From positions 62,001-126,000 of the forward strand of contig NC_011229.1 in assembly GCF_000019685.1 (NCBI RefSeq): a DNA stretch of 64,000 nt, given 5' to 3'. The position numbers and the translations under genes are program-made. Origin of the DNA: Borrelia duttonii Ly (GTDB lineage Bacteria; Spirochaetota; Spirochaetia; Borreliales; Borreliaceae). Below are positions 1 through 10,185 of the stretch, piece by piece (within the stretch, counting starts at the first letter, position 1; each line of letters begins with the position of its first letter). The notes under the pieces were generated by a model that was not told the origin of the DNA, did no database searches, and saw only the letters and a program-made list of their open reading frames with translations.

Positions 1-151
1 CTTTACAAAGGGACGTAAATGTAGGTGTTACCATAACAACCACATTATTATTAATATTGTATACACCATCTACAATCTGCTTAGCAACATCTGCGGCCTC
101 TACACTTGTATAATGCATTTTCCAATTTCCTGCTAAGAAAACCTTTCTCAT
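1..151 (-). CDS. tpiA: Triosephosphate isomerase, N-terminal 50 residues (cut by window edge)
   Basis: Interconverts dihydroxyacetone phosphate and glyceraldehyde 3-phosphate in glycolysis. Only the start is present. The reverse strand from 151 reads [13 protein letters not shown], the strand-1 motif of the TIM barrel with the catalytic Asn and Lys, and continues to [12 protein letters not shown], a typical second strand, without a stop. It begins one base after the pgk stop codon, so it is the third gene of a gap-pgk-tpiA operon and probably translationally coupled. The rest of the gene lies to the left of the window. Confidence 0.95.
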   Translation of the reverse strand, partial: MRKVFLAGNWKMHYTSVEAADVAKQIVDGVYNINNNVVVMVTPTFTSLCK

Positions 152-152
152 C

Positions 153-1331
153 TTAAACCTCCAACACCTTTATACCTGGCAAAACTTTTCCTTCAAGATA
201 TTCAAGAGAAGCACCACCCCCTGTTGAAACATGAGTTATCTTTCCAGACAAATTAAATTTATTTACAGCAGCAACTGAATCTCCACCTCCAACAACCGTA
301 ATTCCAGGACAATTAGCCACATACTCTGCAACCTTTGCTGTACCTTTGGCAAAAGAATCAAACTCAAATACTCCAAGAGGACCATTCCAAATGACAGTTT
401 TTGCACTACTAAGAACTCCCTCAATTTTTTTCAAAGTCTTCTCTCCAATATCCATCCCAATCTTACTATCAGGAATATTAACAGAGTCAACATATTCAGG
501 CATAGAATATTCCTGAAATTCACTTGCAACAACATGATCAATAGGCAAAATAACTTCTACACTTAATTCCTTTGCCTTCTTCAAAAAAGATGAGGCTACA
601 TCAATATATTCATTTTCTAAAAGAGATTTACCAATAGAATATCCCTCTACTTTTAAAAAGGTATATGCCATTCCACCACCAATTACCATCACATTTGATT
701 TTGGTAAAAGGGATTCAAGAACTGCAATTTTTGAAGAAACTTTTGAACCACCAATTATTGAAACAAATGGACTCTCAGGATTTTTTAAAATTTTACCCAA
801 AAATTCATCTTCTCTTTCCATTAAAAATCCACCAACGGCTGGCAAATAAGATGCAACACCTGATGTAGAAGCATGAGCTCTATGAGCAGTTCCAAAAGCA
901 TCATTTACAAAAATATCACCACTTTTTGATAACTGCATTGCAAAAGCATCACTATTTTCTTCTTCTTCCTTATAAAACCTCACATTTTCAAGTAAAACAA
1001 CATCTCCATTTTGCATACAAGAAACAGCTGTAACTACCTCATCACCTATACAATCAGACAACATCTTAACATTTTGCCCCAACAGTTCTGATAATCTCCT
1101 AGCAATAGGCATAAGAGAATACCTAAGATTTTTCTCTCCCTTTGGTCTACCCAAATGACTCATCAAAACAACTCTGGCTCCTTGAGATTTAAGATATTCT
1201 ATTGTGGGTAAAGCCGCCTTAATTCTAGTATCATCAGTAATGTTCCCTTCTCGTAAGGGAACATTAAAATCACATCTAACCAAAGCACGTTTGCCTGAAA
1301 AATCACAATCTTTTATAGTTCTTATTGACAT
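153..1331 (-). CDS. pgk: Phosphoglycerate kinase
   Basis: Cytosolic glycolytic enzyme that transfers phosphate from 1,3-bisphosphoglycerate to ADP. The 392 residues are the normal length for a bacterial Pgk. Visible family motifs are RCDFNVPL near residue 19 (substrate-binding N-domain), SHLGRPKG near 58, [11 protein letters not shown] near 109, WNGPLGVFE near 315 and the C-terminal nucleotide-binding GGGDSVAA and STGGGASLE. The ATG start gives the standard [14 protein letters not shown] beginning. It lies 29 bases downstream of gap and one base upstream of tpiA, so all three are very probably cotranscribed from the promoter before gap. No key residue is missing. Confidence 0.98.
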   Translation of the reverse strand: MSIRTIKDCDFSGKRALVRCDFNVPLREGNITDDTRIKAALPTIEYLKSQGARVVLMSHLGRPKGEKNLRYSLMPIARRLSELLGQNVKMLSDCIGDEVVTAVSCMQNGDVVLLENVRFYKEEEENSDAFAMQLSKSGDIFVNDAFGTAHRAHASTSGVASYLPAVGGFLMEREDEFLGKILKNPESPFVSIIGGSKVSSKIAVLESLLPKSNVMVIGGGMAYTFLKVEGYSIGKSLLENEYIDVASSFLKKAKELSVEVILPIDHVVASEFQEYSMPEYVDSVNIPDSKIGMDIGEKTLKKIEGVLSSAKTVIWNGPLGVFEFDSFAKGTAKVAEYVANCPGITVVGGGDSVAAVNKFNLSGKITHVSTGGGASLEYLEGKVLPGIKVLEV

Positions 1332-1360
1332 TTACAAATACCTCAAGATTATCTTATAAA

Positions 1361-2380
<1,020 letters not shown>

Positions 2381-2410
2381 TCATTTTTTATTGTCTACTA
2401 GAATTATTAA

Positions 2411-2439
2411 ATAATAAATTAATTAATACCAAGTGTCAA
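2411..2439 (-). promoter_or_regulatory. Sigma70-type promoter of gap-pgk-tpiA
   Basis: Reading the minus strand, TTGACA (2439-2434) is separated by exactly 17 bases from TATTAT (2416-2411), about 43 bases before the gap ATG. This is one of the best consensus promoters in the window and fits a highly expressed glycolytic operon. It begins two bases after the stop codon of the upstream TPR gene, so no separate terminator space exists for that gene. Confidence 0.8.
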
Positions 2440-2440
2440 A

Positions 2441-4426
2441 CTATTTTTTTATAAAAACCGTATATCCTTCCTGAATATAATCTCTTAAGAGTGCAGATGA
2501 TTTTAAAGTTCCTCTAGAAATATAATCACCTATCTCCTCAATAGAAATTTCCCCAAGAATATCTGATTTACTATAACTCATAAAGCTCGCACTATCACTA
2601 TTATATTTTAAAGCTCCCTCTTTAAGAACTAAAAATACATCGCCTAATTTTACATCATTTACATACCCAAGATTAATTAAAACATCATCTTTTTTAATCT
2701 GAAGTATTTTTCCCTTTTTTGGTAAATAATCATTAAAATCTCTAGAGAAAGAACTTAAAATATTACTCAAATATAATACTCCCCCTGAATTATAACTAAA
2801 AGTCTTCACCTTAACTCCAGTTTTACCTGAAAAAACATCTACTTTTAAGCTAGCCAAGTTTCGAAAAACATCTACATCAAGATCAAACATTAAAAATAAA
2901 TCAAGATTATTATTTCGTGCATAAGAAAATTCCTCAGAAAAACTACTTACCAAATAATCTTTATCCTTATTATAATCAAATCTATAATTAACCACTTCTA
3001 TATTTAAATTACGATCAAGAATTCTCTCAGCATATTTTAAAATTAAATCATTTGCACCAAAAACTTTATTTTCATTTTGAGTAAAAATACCTATTCTGTA
3101 AACTGTTTGGTTATCATAAAGCTTATTCAAATCACCAATAGTTTTATAACCATACTTAAAAAACAAAGAACTTCTAATATCAAATGCAACCATATCATAA
3201 AAATCTAAAATTGCAGAATCCGTGACCTTTCTCTGTTCAACCAAATAATACAGTTCTTCATATGCCATTACATCTAACTTCATAAATTTATAAATCTTAG
3301 CAAGCAAAAATCTAGCCCCATCATTATCAGGATAAATATCAATAGCATTCCTTACATTAAATATTGCAGCATCTAAACTTAAATCTTGAAAAGCCTTAAG
3401 CCCTTCATTGTGATACCTCTTAGAAATTTCTATATTAGTACTATTATTTTTTTGAAATGCACTTCTAAAATTAGATACAAAAAAACTTTCTTCAAGAGCC
3501 ATATCATAAAATTCTAAGTCTTTTTTCATATTTTTAGCTCTCTCCAAATTAAAAACAGCCTTATCAACCTCTCCAAGTTTTAAATAAGAATATCCAAGTA
3601 AATAATAAAGCTCATCAGAATCTTGTTCAATAACTATTGCTTTTTGAAGCACATCTACTGCATCGTCATATTTAACTTGATACAAATAAACAAGAGCAAG
3701 TAAGCGATAAGCATCAACAAGTCCAAAATCTTTATAAGTAGTCTTTAACAACATTAAATAATTTTGAGCATATTTCTCAGCAGATCCTAAATTACCAGTT
3801 TTAATAGAAAATTCTGCAACTCTCCTATGAAAATCCGGCAAAGAAGTAAAAGTTCCTCTAACCTTATTTATCAAATGTTGTGCCTTATCATTCATGTTTA
3901 ATTTTTCATAAATGCTCATAAGATGGTCAAATGCACTATAATTTGTTCGACTATACTCAAGAACAGACAAATAATAATTAGCAGCTGCAATAAGCAAACC
4001 TTCTTCTTCAAAAATTGAAGCAAGCCCCACTAAAGCATCAATATTATTTTTCTGTTTAGATAAAACCTCAGAATAAAACTTCTTAGCCTGTGATGCTCCA
4101 TTATTTTTAAGCAATATATTTGCATAAAGAATTTTATATTCGGTATCTCTATTTGACATTTTATAAGCTTTTTCTATAAAAAATTGAGCTTGATTATATA
4201 TTTTTAATTTATAATAAATTTCAGCAAGAAATTTGTAAGCCTCATAATAATTAGGATTAATCTTAACAGCTTCAAGAAGTTCATCAATAGCATCATAATA
4301 TTTTTGCATAAGATAATATGTTTGTGCCTTTTGATAATATTCAATCGCAGTTATAGTAGCACCCATCAAACTCCCAAAATTTAAATAAAAAAACAAAAGC
4401 ATGATAAAAAATCTCTTAAAATTCAT
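2441..4426 (-). CDS. Exported tetratricopeptide-repeat protein with FlgT/CsgG-like C-terminal region
   Basis: A 661-residue protein with an N-terminal hydrophobic segment (about residues 6-22, ending LMGA), so probably exported to the periplasm or membrane. From about residue 27 to 400 it is mostly TPR-type helix pairs, for example YYEAYKFLAEIYYKL, DELYYLLGYSYLKLGEVDKA and NDGARFLLAKIYKF. The last 220 residues are not TPR: they have a GIFTQNEN start and end in a beta-rich stretch (GKILQIKKDDVLINLG, then LGDVFLVLKEG) that resembles the C-terminal domain of FlgT or CsgG-associated proteins. That similarity is judged by eye. The start overlaps the preceding CBS gene's stop by four bases, indicating coupling. 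Function unknown; a scaffold role is inferred. Confidence 0.85.
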   Translation of the reverse strand: MNFKRFFIMLLFFYLNFGSLMGATITAIEYYQKAQTYYLMQKYYDAIDELLEAVKINPNYYEAYKFLAEIYYKLKIYNQAQFFIEKAYKMSNRDTEYKILYANILLKNNGASQAKKFYSEVLSKQKNNIDALVGLASIFEEEGLLIAAANYYLSVLEYSRTNYSAFDHLMSIYEKLNMNDKAQHLINKVRGTFTSLPDFHRRVAEFSIKTGNLGSAEKYAQNYLMLLKTTYKDFGLVDAYRLLALVYLYQVKYDDAVDVLQKAIVIEQDSDELYYLLGYSYLKLGEVDKAVFNLERAKNMKKDLEFYDMALEESFFVSNFRSAFQKNNSTNIEISKRYHNEGLKAFQDLSLDAAIFNVRNAIDIYPDNDGARFLLAKIYKFMKLDVMAYEELYYLVEQRKVTDSAILDFYDMVAFDIRSSLFFKYGYKTIGDLNKLYDNQTVYRIGIFTQNENKVFGANDLILKYAERILDRNLNIEVVNYRFDYNKDKDYLVSSFSEEFSYARNNNLDLFLMFDLDVDVFRNLASLKVDVFSGKTGVKVKTFSYNSGGVLYLSNILSSFSRDFNDYLPKKGKILQIKKDDVLINLGYVNDVKLGDVFLVLKEGALKYNSDSASFMSYSKSDILGEISIEEIGDYISRGTLKSSALLRDYIQEGYTVFIKK

Positions 4427-5199
4427 AAACCTTCCTTTTGGGAAATCTTTATTACTTTAATATTTCGTTGATGCATATTTTTAATAGTAAAAATTAAATT
4501 ATTATATTCTATCTTCTCATTCTTTAAAGGAATTCTTCCAAATAGATCATAAACAAAACCTCCAAGAGTATCAAAATCTCCATCAGGAAGACATAATCCA
4601 AGTTTTTCATTTAGATCTTCAATTAACACTCTAGCTGTACAAAGATAACTTCCATCATCAAGAGGAACTATTTCATCAACTTCATTATCAAACTCATCCT
4701 GAATATCTCCCACAATCTCTTCAAGAATATCTTCAAGTGTAACAAGCCCCGAAATTCCTCCATATTCATCAACTACAATAGCAATATGCACATGATTTTC
4801 TTGAAATTCTTTTAAAAGAGAATCTATTTTCTTACTCTCAGGAACAAACATAACTTTTCGCATAATATCTTTTAGATCTATATCATAAAAATCTTTCTTC
4901 CACATATGTAACAATATGTCTTTTGTATGAATTATTCCTATAATATCGTCTATTGTTTCTTTATAAACGGGAAATCTTGAATGATTGCTGGACGTTACAA
5001 CTTTCAAAATATCATCTTTACTTACAGAATAATCAATAAATATTACACTTATTCTTGGAACCATAATCTCTTTCACAATCGTTTCTTTAAGAGAATTAAA
5101 ATTATTAAGCAAAGATGTTTCAAATCTCGATTTTTCTTCACTATCTTTACCCTCAACATATTTCATCTTTTTATTTTTAAAATTAAAAAACTTGAACAT
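4423..5199 (-). CDS. CBS-pair transporter-associated protein (CorC/TlyC family)
   Basis: About 258 residues with the layout of CorC/TlyC proteins. A short basic N-terminus is followed by the characteristic ETIVKEIMVPRISV motif, two CBS domains (about residues 60-180: SRFPVYKETIDDIIGIIHTKDIL and IAIVVDEYGGISGLVTLEDILEEIVGDI, quoted here as separate overlapping signatures) and a C-terminal CorC_HlyC FAD-like fold (GGFVYDLFGRIP). There is no DUF21 membrane domain, so it is soluble. Family members are linked to Mg2+/Co2+ efflux or were called haemolysins; neither is shown here. A TTG lies in frame at 5202, but the ATG at 5199 has the better spacing from AAGGG. It follows ybeY directly and overlaps the TPR gene downstream. 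Confidence 0.88.
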   Translation of the reverse strand: MFKFFNFKNKKMKYVEGKDSEEKSRFETSLLNNFNSLKETIVKEIMVPRISVIFIDYSVSKDDILKVVTSSNHSRFPVYKETIDDIIGIIHTKDILLHMWKKDFYDIDLKDIMRKVMFVPESKKIDSLLKEFQENHVHIAIVVDEYGGISGLVTLEDILEEIVGDIQDEFDNEVDEIVPLDDGSYLCTARVLIEDLNEKLGLCLPDGDFDTLGGFVYDLFGRIPLKNEKIEYNNLIFTIKNMHQRNIKVIKISQKEGL

Positions 5200-5645
5200 C
5201 AAAATACCCTTCTGGTTTCTCTTAAAACCCGTTCCTGAATAATCAACATTGTCTCATTTTGAAAATCATTTGTATCATGAGTATACCCTATTAAATGCAA
5301 AATCCCATGTATAGTATTTCTTTGAAGCTCTTCATACATTTCAACATTAAATTCTAAAGAACTAAACTCCAAATATTCAAGGGATATGATAATATCTCCT
5401 TGTATTTTATGATTTATTTGTTCACTACCTTCAAAATAATTAAAAGACAAAACATCAGTAGGCTCTGGTTTTTGCCTAAATTCACCATTTAACTTTTGAA
5501 TATACTCATTATTGCATAGGATAACAGACAGCTCATATTCTTTAATACAAAGAAAATTGAGAACAGATAAAATAAAATTATAATAAGCATCCCAATGTCT
5601 AAACTCAACACCTTCTGCCCATAAATTCAACTCCTCTTTTATCAA
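5199..5645 (-). CDS. ybeY: Endoribonuclease YbeY
   Basis: Zinc-dependent single-strand endoribonuclease involved in 16S rRNA 3' maturation and ribosome quality control. The 148-residue length fits the family. The metal-binding motif is clear near residue 113 as [12 protein letters not shown], giving the three His ligands, and the upstream [12 protein letters not shown] matches the family's KPTDVLSF block. The start is a TTG with AGGA nine bases upstream; no in-frame ATG would keep the N-terminus. The stop overlaps the following CBS gene, an association often seen for ybeY and corC. Confidence 0.95.
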   Translation of the reverse strand: MIKEELNLWAEGVEFRHWDAYYNFILSVLNFLCIKEYELSVILCNNEYIQKLNGEFRQKPEPTDVLSFNYFEGSEQINHKIQGDIIISLEYLEFSSLEFNVEMYEELQRNTIHGILHLIGYTHDTNDFQNETMLIIQERVLRETRRVF

Positions 5646-5731
5646 TTCACTATATCCTAAAATTAATTATAACTTAAAAAGAACATTATATAAACAGACA
5701 AGAGTTCAATTTTTTATAATTAAAACCCTTA

Positions 5732-6085
5732 TTAAACTTTAAACAAATCTTTAATTGCATCTTTCAAAGAATTTTTTTCAATAAATCCAACAGAAACTCT
5801 TGGTTTATCTCCAACAGGAACAAAAATAATGGTAGGAAGACTTTGTACACCAAGCACCATAGAAACTTCTTGCTCCTTATCAGTATTCACTTTATAAAAA
5901 TCAATTTTATCTCCATATTCCTCAGAAAGTTCGTCATAAATCGGAGCAAGCATTTTACATGGACCACACCAATCAGCATAAAAATCAATTATTGCAGGTT
6001 TTATACCCTTAAAATTCCATTCTTGATTGTTTTTATAATCAAAAACCTTATCAATAAATTCCTGCTTAGTTAAACTAATTGCCAT
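5732..6085 (-). CDS. trxA: Thioredoxin
   Basis: Cytoplasmic thiol-disulfide reductant of 117 residues. The active site is DFYADWCGPCKML near residue 34, and the cis-proline loop is in VQSLPTIIFVPVG. A short N-terminal extension (about 12 residues) precedes the usual fold. The start is supported by TAGGAGAAAAT before the ATG. It is probably monocistronic or the first gene of the leftward group, because a promoter-like sequence lies in the divergent gap shared with rsmE and ybeY follows after an 86-base gap. Confidence 0.96.
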   Translation of the reverse strand: MAISLTKQEFIDKVFDYKNNQEWNFKGIKPAIIDFYADWCGPCKMLAPIYDELSEEYGDKIDFYKVNTDKEQEVSMVLGVQSLPTIIFVPVGDKPRVSVGFIEKNSLKDAIKDLFKV

Positions 6086-6112
6086 ATTTTCTCCTAAATC
6101 AATAGATTTTTC

Positions 6113-6121
6113 ATTATAACA
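6113..6121 (-). promoter_or_regulatory. Extended -10 promoter of trxA
   Basis: The minus strand reads TGTTATAAT, a perfect extended -10, ending 27 bases before the trxA ATG. No good -35 is visible. The opposite strand of the same gap has TATAAT at 6126-6131 that could serve rsmE, but with neither a -35 nor a TG extension. Confidence 0.55.
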
Positions 6122-6162
6122 TAAATATAATATAATTAATAAGGAAATAAATCATATAGACA

Positions 6163-6882
6163 ATGAATTTGATATTAATAAATACAAATGAATTTCATAA
6201 TGGAATCGTACTTAATGATCCAAGAGTAAAACATATTACAGAAATATTAAAACTTAAAAATAATGATACCTTTAAATTTGGCATTATTGGAGAAGAACAC
6301 ATATATTCATGTATATATCATAAAGATGTAAGGCTTTTTTTTAAAAAAAATCATAAAATATCAAAATCAAATAAACTTACAAAAATAAAAGTTGTCATTG
6401 GGTTCATAAGACCAATTGCAGCAAAAAGAATAATTCAACATCTTGGCAGTATCGGAATCTCTGAAATTATTTTTTTCAATGCTTTACTTAGTGAAAAATC
6501 CTACTCACACTCCAAACTCTTTAGAGAAAAAGAATATGAAAAATATCTAATAAAAGGAGCTATGCAAGGCGGAATTACATATATACCAAAAATTAAAATT
6601 TTTAACAATTTGATAGAAGTCTTAGAGAATATAAAAGATAACAATTTTAACACCACAAAAATACTACTTGAAAGAAATAGCAAAAACAAACTAATTGACT
6701 TAAATATAAAAACAGAAAATGTCGTTGTCATAATTGGACCTGAGAGAGGATTTATAACAAAAGAAACAAATTTAATCAAAAAGTATAACTTTAACACCTA
6801 TAACATTTCACCAAATATTTTAAAAACAGAAACAGCTACAATCGTAGCATCCACGATTATTACATCAAAAATAAATGATTAA
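6163..6882 (+). CDS. rsmE: 16S rRNA (uracil-1498-N3)-methyltransferase RsmE
   Basis: SPOUT-class methyltransferase that modifies U1498 of 16S rRNA using S-adenosylmethionine. The 239 residues have the N-terminal PUA-like part (DPRVKHITEILKLKNND) and the trefoil-knot SAM site IGPERGFITKE near residue 191 followed by LKTETATIVASTII, the family's LGxRILRxETA equivalent. No strong ribosome-binding site is seen; AAGGA is about 17 bases upstream. It stands alone on the plus strand between leftward genes and is closed by a strong hairpin. Confidence 0.93.
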   Translation: MNLILINTNEFHNGIVLNDPRVKHITEILKLKNNDTFKFGIIGEEHIYSCIYHKDVRLFFKKNHKISKSNKLTKIKVVIGFIRPIAAKRIIQHLGSIGISEIIFFNALLSEKSYSHSKLFREKEYEKYLIKGAMQGGITYIPKIKIFNNLIEVLENIKDNNFNTTKILLERNSKNKLIDLNIKTENVVVIIGPERGFITKETNLIKKYNFNTYNISPNILKTETATIVASTIITSKIND

Positions 6883-6887
6883 TAATA

Positions 6888-6920
6888 ATATCTTTATACA
6901 TTGAAAATGTATAAAGATAT
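6888..6920. terminator. Bidirectional hairpin between convergent rsmE and PASTA gene
   Basis: A perfect 14-base-pair stem (6888-6901 with 6907-6920) closes on a 5-base loop, six bases after the rsmE stop codon and 35 bases from the stop of the convergent gene. It can form in either transcript. The stem is AT-rich and no long T-run follows it. Confidence 0.7.
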
Positions 6921-6955
6921 ATTAAACTCAAAAATAAAATTTTGTCTTCATTATT

Positions 6956-8011
6956 TCAATTCACTAATGTTTGATTTATAAGTTTATCATGAATATAAAG
7001 CTCAACTGTCGAGCCTTTTACTGCCTCATAAGGCAATTTAATAAGTCCACCTTTAGATCTAAAAGAATAAAATAAAGAACTATTTCCACTAGAATCTTTT
7101 ACTTTTAACATAATATCTACACTAGATGAATATACATCCAATTTATAAGTCATAATTCCAAACACACTTGTACTATTAACTCTTGGTTCATTAATAGTAA
7201 TTATCAATTTATCTAAGTTTTCAATCCTATTTCCAGGAGATAAAGATTGATAAATAACACTCCCAAAATCATTACCCTTAGAAACATTGACATCAAAATC
7301 AATCTCATCATTTAAAAGAGAAATTATCACATCTTTATAATAGAGTCCAACATAATTTTTTATATATTTAACAGACGAATCTTCTTGACCTTTACTTACT
7401 AAAAATTGAAGATCAACTAAACTCGCAATCTTAGTACCTGGTGATGGTTCTTGTCGAATTATTGTTCCTTTTGGAAGAGTACTCTCAATTTCAACAGGCC
7501 TTAACAAATGATAAAGCATCCTATTATTATTAATTGCATTGGCTTTCAAATTAATAAGAACATCATCAATATTCTTGCCAATAAAATTATCAACTTTATT
7601 TATCACAGCTCCTTTACTAATAAAGATTTTAACCTTACTATCAAGTCTCAAAACAGTACCTGCCTTAGGTTTTTGATCTATAACCTTACCTTTATCAAGC
7701 GAAGTTGATGAGAACTTAAGTTCAACATAAGGAATTAATTCTTTATGTTGAAGCTCAGTAATTGCCTCTTCAATATAAAGTCCACTTAGATTTGGAACAA
7801 CAACAATATCACTACTCTTTAAAAAAATAAAAAATATCGCACATGAAATAATTAAAGACCCAACAATAGTAAGCACTAAACCCCTAGACACATGCTCGGG
7901 CAAATCATGAATTTTATTATCATGATTTTCTCTAAATTCATGCAAATTACCATCACTTAGATTTTGACTATCCAAAAATAACTGATTATGTGGTGGTTTA
8001 TTATCCATCAA
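6956..8011 (-). CDS. Membrane-anchored protein with three PASTA domains, no kinase
   Basis: About 351 residues. A charged cytoplasmic N-terminus of roughly 40 residues is followed by one membrane segment (about 45-66, LVLTIVGSLIISCAIFFIF) and three successive PASTA repeats, recognisable by VPNLSGLYIEEAI / GKVIDQKPKAGT, VDNFIGKNIDDVL / GTIIRQEPSPGT and YVGLYYKDVI / SVIYQSLSPGN. PASTA domains in other bacteria bind muropeptides or cell-wall precursors, usually attached to Ser/Thr kinases or PBPs; neither domain is present here. The last 70 residues form an unassigned beta-rich tail. The start is a TTG at 8011 or the adjacent ATG at 8008; AAGGAG lies slightly far from both. It follows fmt and def in the same direction. 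Confidence 0.88.
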   Translation of the reverse strand: MMDNKPPHNQLFLDSQNLSDGNLHEFRENHDNKIHDLPEHVSRGLVLTIVGSLIISCAIFFIFLKSSDIVVVPNLSGLYIEEAITELQHKELIPYVELKFSSTSLDKGKVIDQKPKAGTVLRLDSKVKIFISKGAVINKVDNFIGKNIDDVLINLKANAINNNRMLYHLLRPVEIESTLPKGTIIRQEPSPGTKIASLVDLQFLVSKGQEDSSVKYIKNYVGLYYKDVIISLLNDEIDFDVNVSKGNDFGSVIYQSLSPGNRIENLDKLIITINEPRVNSTSVFGIMTYKLDVYSSSVDIMLKVKDSSGNSSLFYSFRSKGGLIKLPYEAVKGSTVELYIHDKLINQTLVN

Positions 8012-8038
8012 TATTATATCATCTCCTTACACTTTATT

Positions 8039-8968
8039 TTAAGAAAAAACCTTGCCTATTAAATCTCTATTTCCATGATAAAATGATACACAATCTAAAA
8101 CTTTTTTCCCAATTCTTTGAAGCTCTAATACTACCAAGATTCCATCTCCTGTCTTTACCAAAAGACCTTTACTAGGATCAAAAGCAATAATTTTTCCAAT
8201 AACTTGATCATCATAATCATTAGTACTTATAAAATCAGCTCTATGAAAAATAATCTCATTATTATCAAGTCTAGCTCTTGCAAGGGGCCAAGGATTATAC
8301 GCATTAATTTTATTCTTAATATCAAAGGCACTCAACTTAAAATCAATAGTCCTATGCTCTTTGCCCAAAAAAGAACAATATGTAGCATTATTTTTATCTT
8401 GAACAATTCCAATATCTCCTTTAAGCAGTTTATTTAAAGCTTCTATTACGAGATCAAAACTATTTAAAGAAACATATTCAAAAATATCAACACTTGTATT
8501 AAAGCTCTTTATTTCAAACTGACTTTGCGCCAAAATATTACCACTATCCATCTCCAAAGTCATTTTTTGAACAGTAATTCCACTAATAGAATCACCATTT
8601 AAAATAGCAGTTTGAATAGGAGAAGGGCCTCTATATTTTGGCAAAAGAGAAGGATGAATATTAATACAACCTACTGGAAAAATATCCAAAAATTCTTGTT
8701 TAAAAATCTTACCATAAGAAAAAACTAACATAAGTTCAGGTTCTAAGCTTTTTACCAAGTTTATTACATCAGCATCAAGTACCACTGGTTGCAAAACAGT
8801 AATCTTTCTACTAAGAGCTTCACGTTTAATGTCATTTACTTTTAAAGAAAGACCACGACCACTAGGCTTATCAGGTGCAGTTAATACTCCAACTACATCA
8901 TATTGATCTGATATTTTCTTTAAAACCTCTAAAGCAATAACATCAGAACTTGCAAAAAAAATTCTCAA
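8039..8968 (-). CDS. fmt: Methionyl-tRNA formyltransferase
   Basis: Formylates initiator Met-tRNA using 10-formyltetrahydrofolate. The 309 residues show the N-terminal Rossmann domain (MRIFFASSDVIALEVL), the folate-site block INIHPSLLPKYRGPSPIQ near residue 104 with the catalytic Asn-His pair, and ITVQKMTLEMDSGNIL with the catalytic Asp. The C-terminal OB-like domain is present. The start is TTG and overlaps the def stop as TTGA, so translation is coupled to def, the enzyme that later removes the formyl group. Confidence 0.96.
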   Translation of the reverse strand: MRIFFASSDVIALEVLKKISDQYDVVGVLTAPDKPSGRGLSLKVNDIKREALSRKITVLQPVVLDADVINLVKSLEPELMLVFSYGKIFKQEFLDIFPVGCINIHPSLLPKYRGPSPIQTAILNGDSISGITVQKMTLEMDSGNILAQSQFEIKSFNTSVDIFEYVSLNSFDLVIEALNKLLKGDIGIVQDKNNATYCSFLGKEHRTIDFKLSAFDIKNKINAYNPWPLARARLDNNEIIFHRADFISTNDYDDQVIGKIIAFDPSKGLLVKTGDGILVVLELQRIGKKVLDCVSFYHGNRDLIGKVFS

Positions 8969-9462
8969 AATTTAACAAGCCTCCTTTCCTTAAGATAAGA
9001 TTTCAATAATTTATTCCTAAGTTTATCCTCATAATAATCAATAAAAAGTACACCTTTCAAATGATCCATTTCATGCTGAATAATTCTGGCTAAAATATCT
9101 AAATCTTCAATCTTAAAAAACTTGCCATTTTCATCATAAGCTTCAATTACAATTGATTTTGGCCTTGATAAATCATAATAAACTCCAGGAATACTTAAAC
9201 AACCTTCTTTATAAACACTAAGTTCAACAGATTTTGACGTTATTACAGGATTAATAAACACTAAAGGTTTTGACATCATATTTTTTCTAACTACAAAAAT
9301 AGACAAATCAAGACCTACTTGAGGCGCAGCTAGTCCAACACCCTTGCTTTTATCCATTAAACCTATCATTTCAAAAATGATACTTCGCAACTCATCATCA
9401 ATATTTTCAACATCCTTTGTTTGTACTCGAAGCAAATCATCAGGATAAAAAACTATTTCCAT
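8965..9462 (-). CDS. def: Peptide deformylase
   Basis: Metalloenzyme that removes the N-formyl group from new proteins. The 165 residues contain all three family motifs: GVGLAAPQVG near 43, EGCLSIPG near 89 (metal-binding Cys) and QHEMDHLKGVLFID near 132 (two His ligands and the catalytic Glu). A GGAGG ribosome-binding site precedes the ATG. Its stop codon overlaps the TTG start of fmt. Confidence 0.97.
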   Translation of the reverse strand: MEIVFYPDDLLRVQTKDVENIDDELRSIIFEMIGLMDKSKGVGLAAPQVGLDLSIFVVRKNMMSKPLVFINPVITSKSVELSVYKEGCLSIPGVYYDLSRPKSIVIEAYDENGKFFKIEDLDILARIIQHEMDHLKGVLFIDYYEDKLRNKLLKSYLKERRLVKF

Positions 9463-9489
9463 AAATCCTCCAAAAATCCATTTTTAAAA

Positions 9490-10185
9490 TTATGACTTTA
9501 TTTGTCCAAAAAATTTCCATTCTTCTTTTTCCGATTCCGAAAAATAAATACCACCTTTCTTAGATTTTGGCAAAGCATAAAGCCTACCTCCATTCTCATC
9601 TTGAAATACTAAAAATTCTTTAAGTTCTATTTTAGAAGGAAGAAGTTTTTTATCTTTACCATTCATTCTTAATCTCCAATGACCATCCAATGTTTTATAA
9701 AAAAAAACCTTATCATCAAAAATATTAATTTCATAATTATCATTTTTATACACAATATCATCTAATTTAAAAACTCCTAAAGCATAATTTAAAAACTCTC
9801 TATTATATTGAACAGTATCTTTAATGGATTCAGTATAAGCAGCCCTTACTTGTTCACTTTTTGCATCAACAAAAAATAAAGTTGGACTCTTCTTTAAATT
9901 AATTTCACTAAAAATTTCATTATTTACATCAATAACCAAAAAAACATTATGTTTAGCAATCAGCTTAAAAATTTTATCATCTTCAAATGACTTCAAAAAA
10001 TCTCTTATTAAATTATCTTTAATATCTTTTCCAACCAATATTAAAACATTTTTATATAATTTTTTAGCTTCATCTATAGCATCCTCATAAGAATCATGAA
10101 AAACAACATTAAATGAATTTGAAAACAAATATACAGAATTAAAAACAATAAAAATAAATATTGCCAATAAATTTACAAATTTCAT
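9490..10185 (-). CDS. Exported thioredoxin-fold protein lacking a CXXC motif
   Basis: A 231-residue protein with an N-terminal hydrophobic signal (about residues 3-21, LLAIFIFIVFNSVYLF). Residues 25-125 look like a thioredoxin-type fold: YEDAIDEAKKLYKNVLILV, then a helix, then FLVIDVNN and KKSPTLFFVDAKSEQV, which resembles the cis-proline loop and following strand. The position where CXXC would stand reads GKDIKD, and the mature protein contains no cysteine, so redox activity is not expected. The C-terminal 90 residues (DGHWRLRMNGKDKKLLPS) are unassigned. It overlaps the upstream pepP stop by four bases. The fold assignment is by eye. Confidence 0.8.
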   Translation of the reverse strand: MKFVNLLAIFIFIVFNSVYLFSNSFNVVFHDSYEDAIDEAKKLYKNVLILVGKDIKDNLIRDFLKSFEDDKIFKLIAKHNVFLVIDVNNEIFSEINLKKSPTLFFVDAKSEQVRAAYTESIKDTVQYNREFLNYALGVFKLDDIVYKNDNYEINIFDDKVFFYKTLDGHWRLRMNGKDKKLLPSKIELKEFLVFQDENGGRLYALPKSKKGGIYFSESEKEEWKFFGQIKS

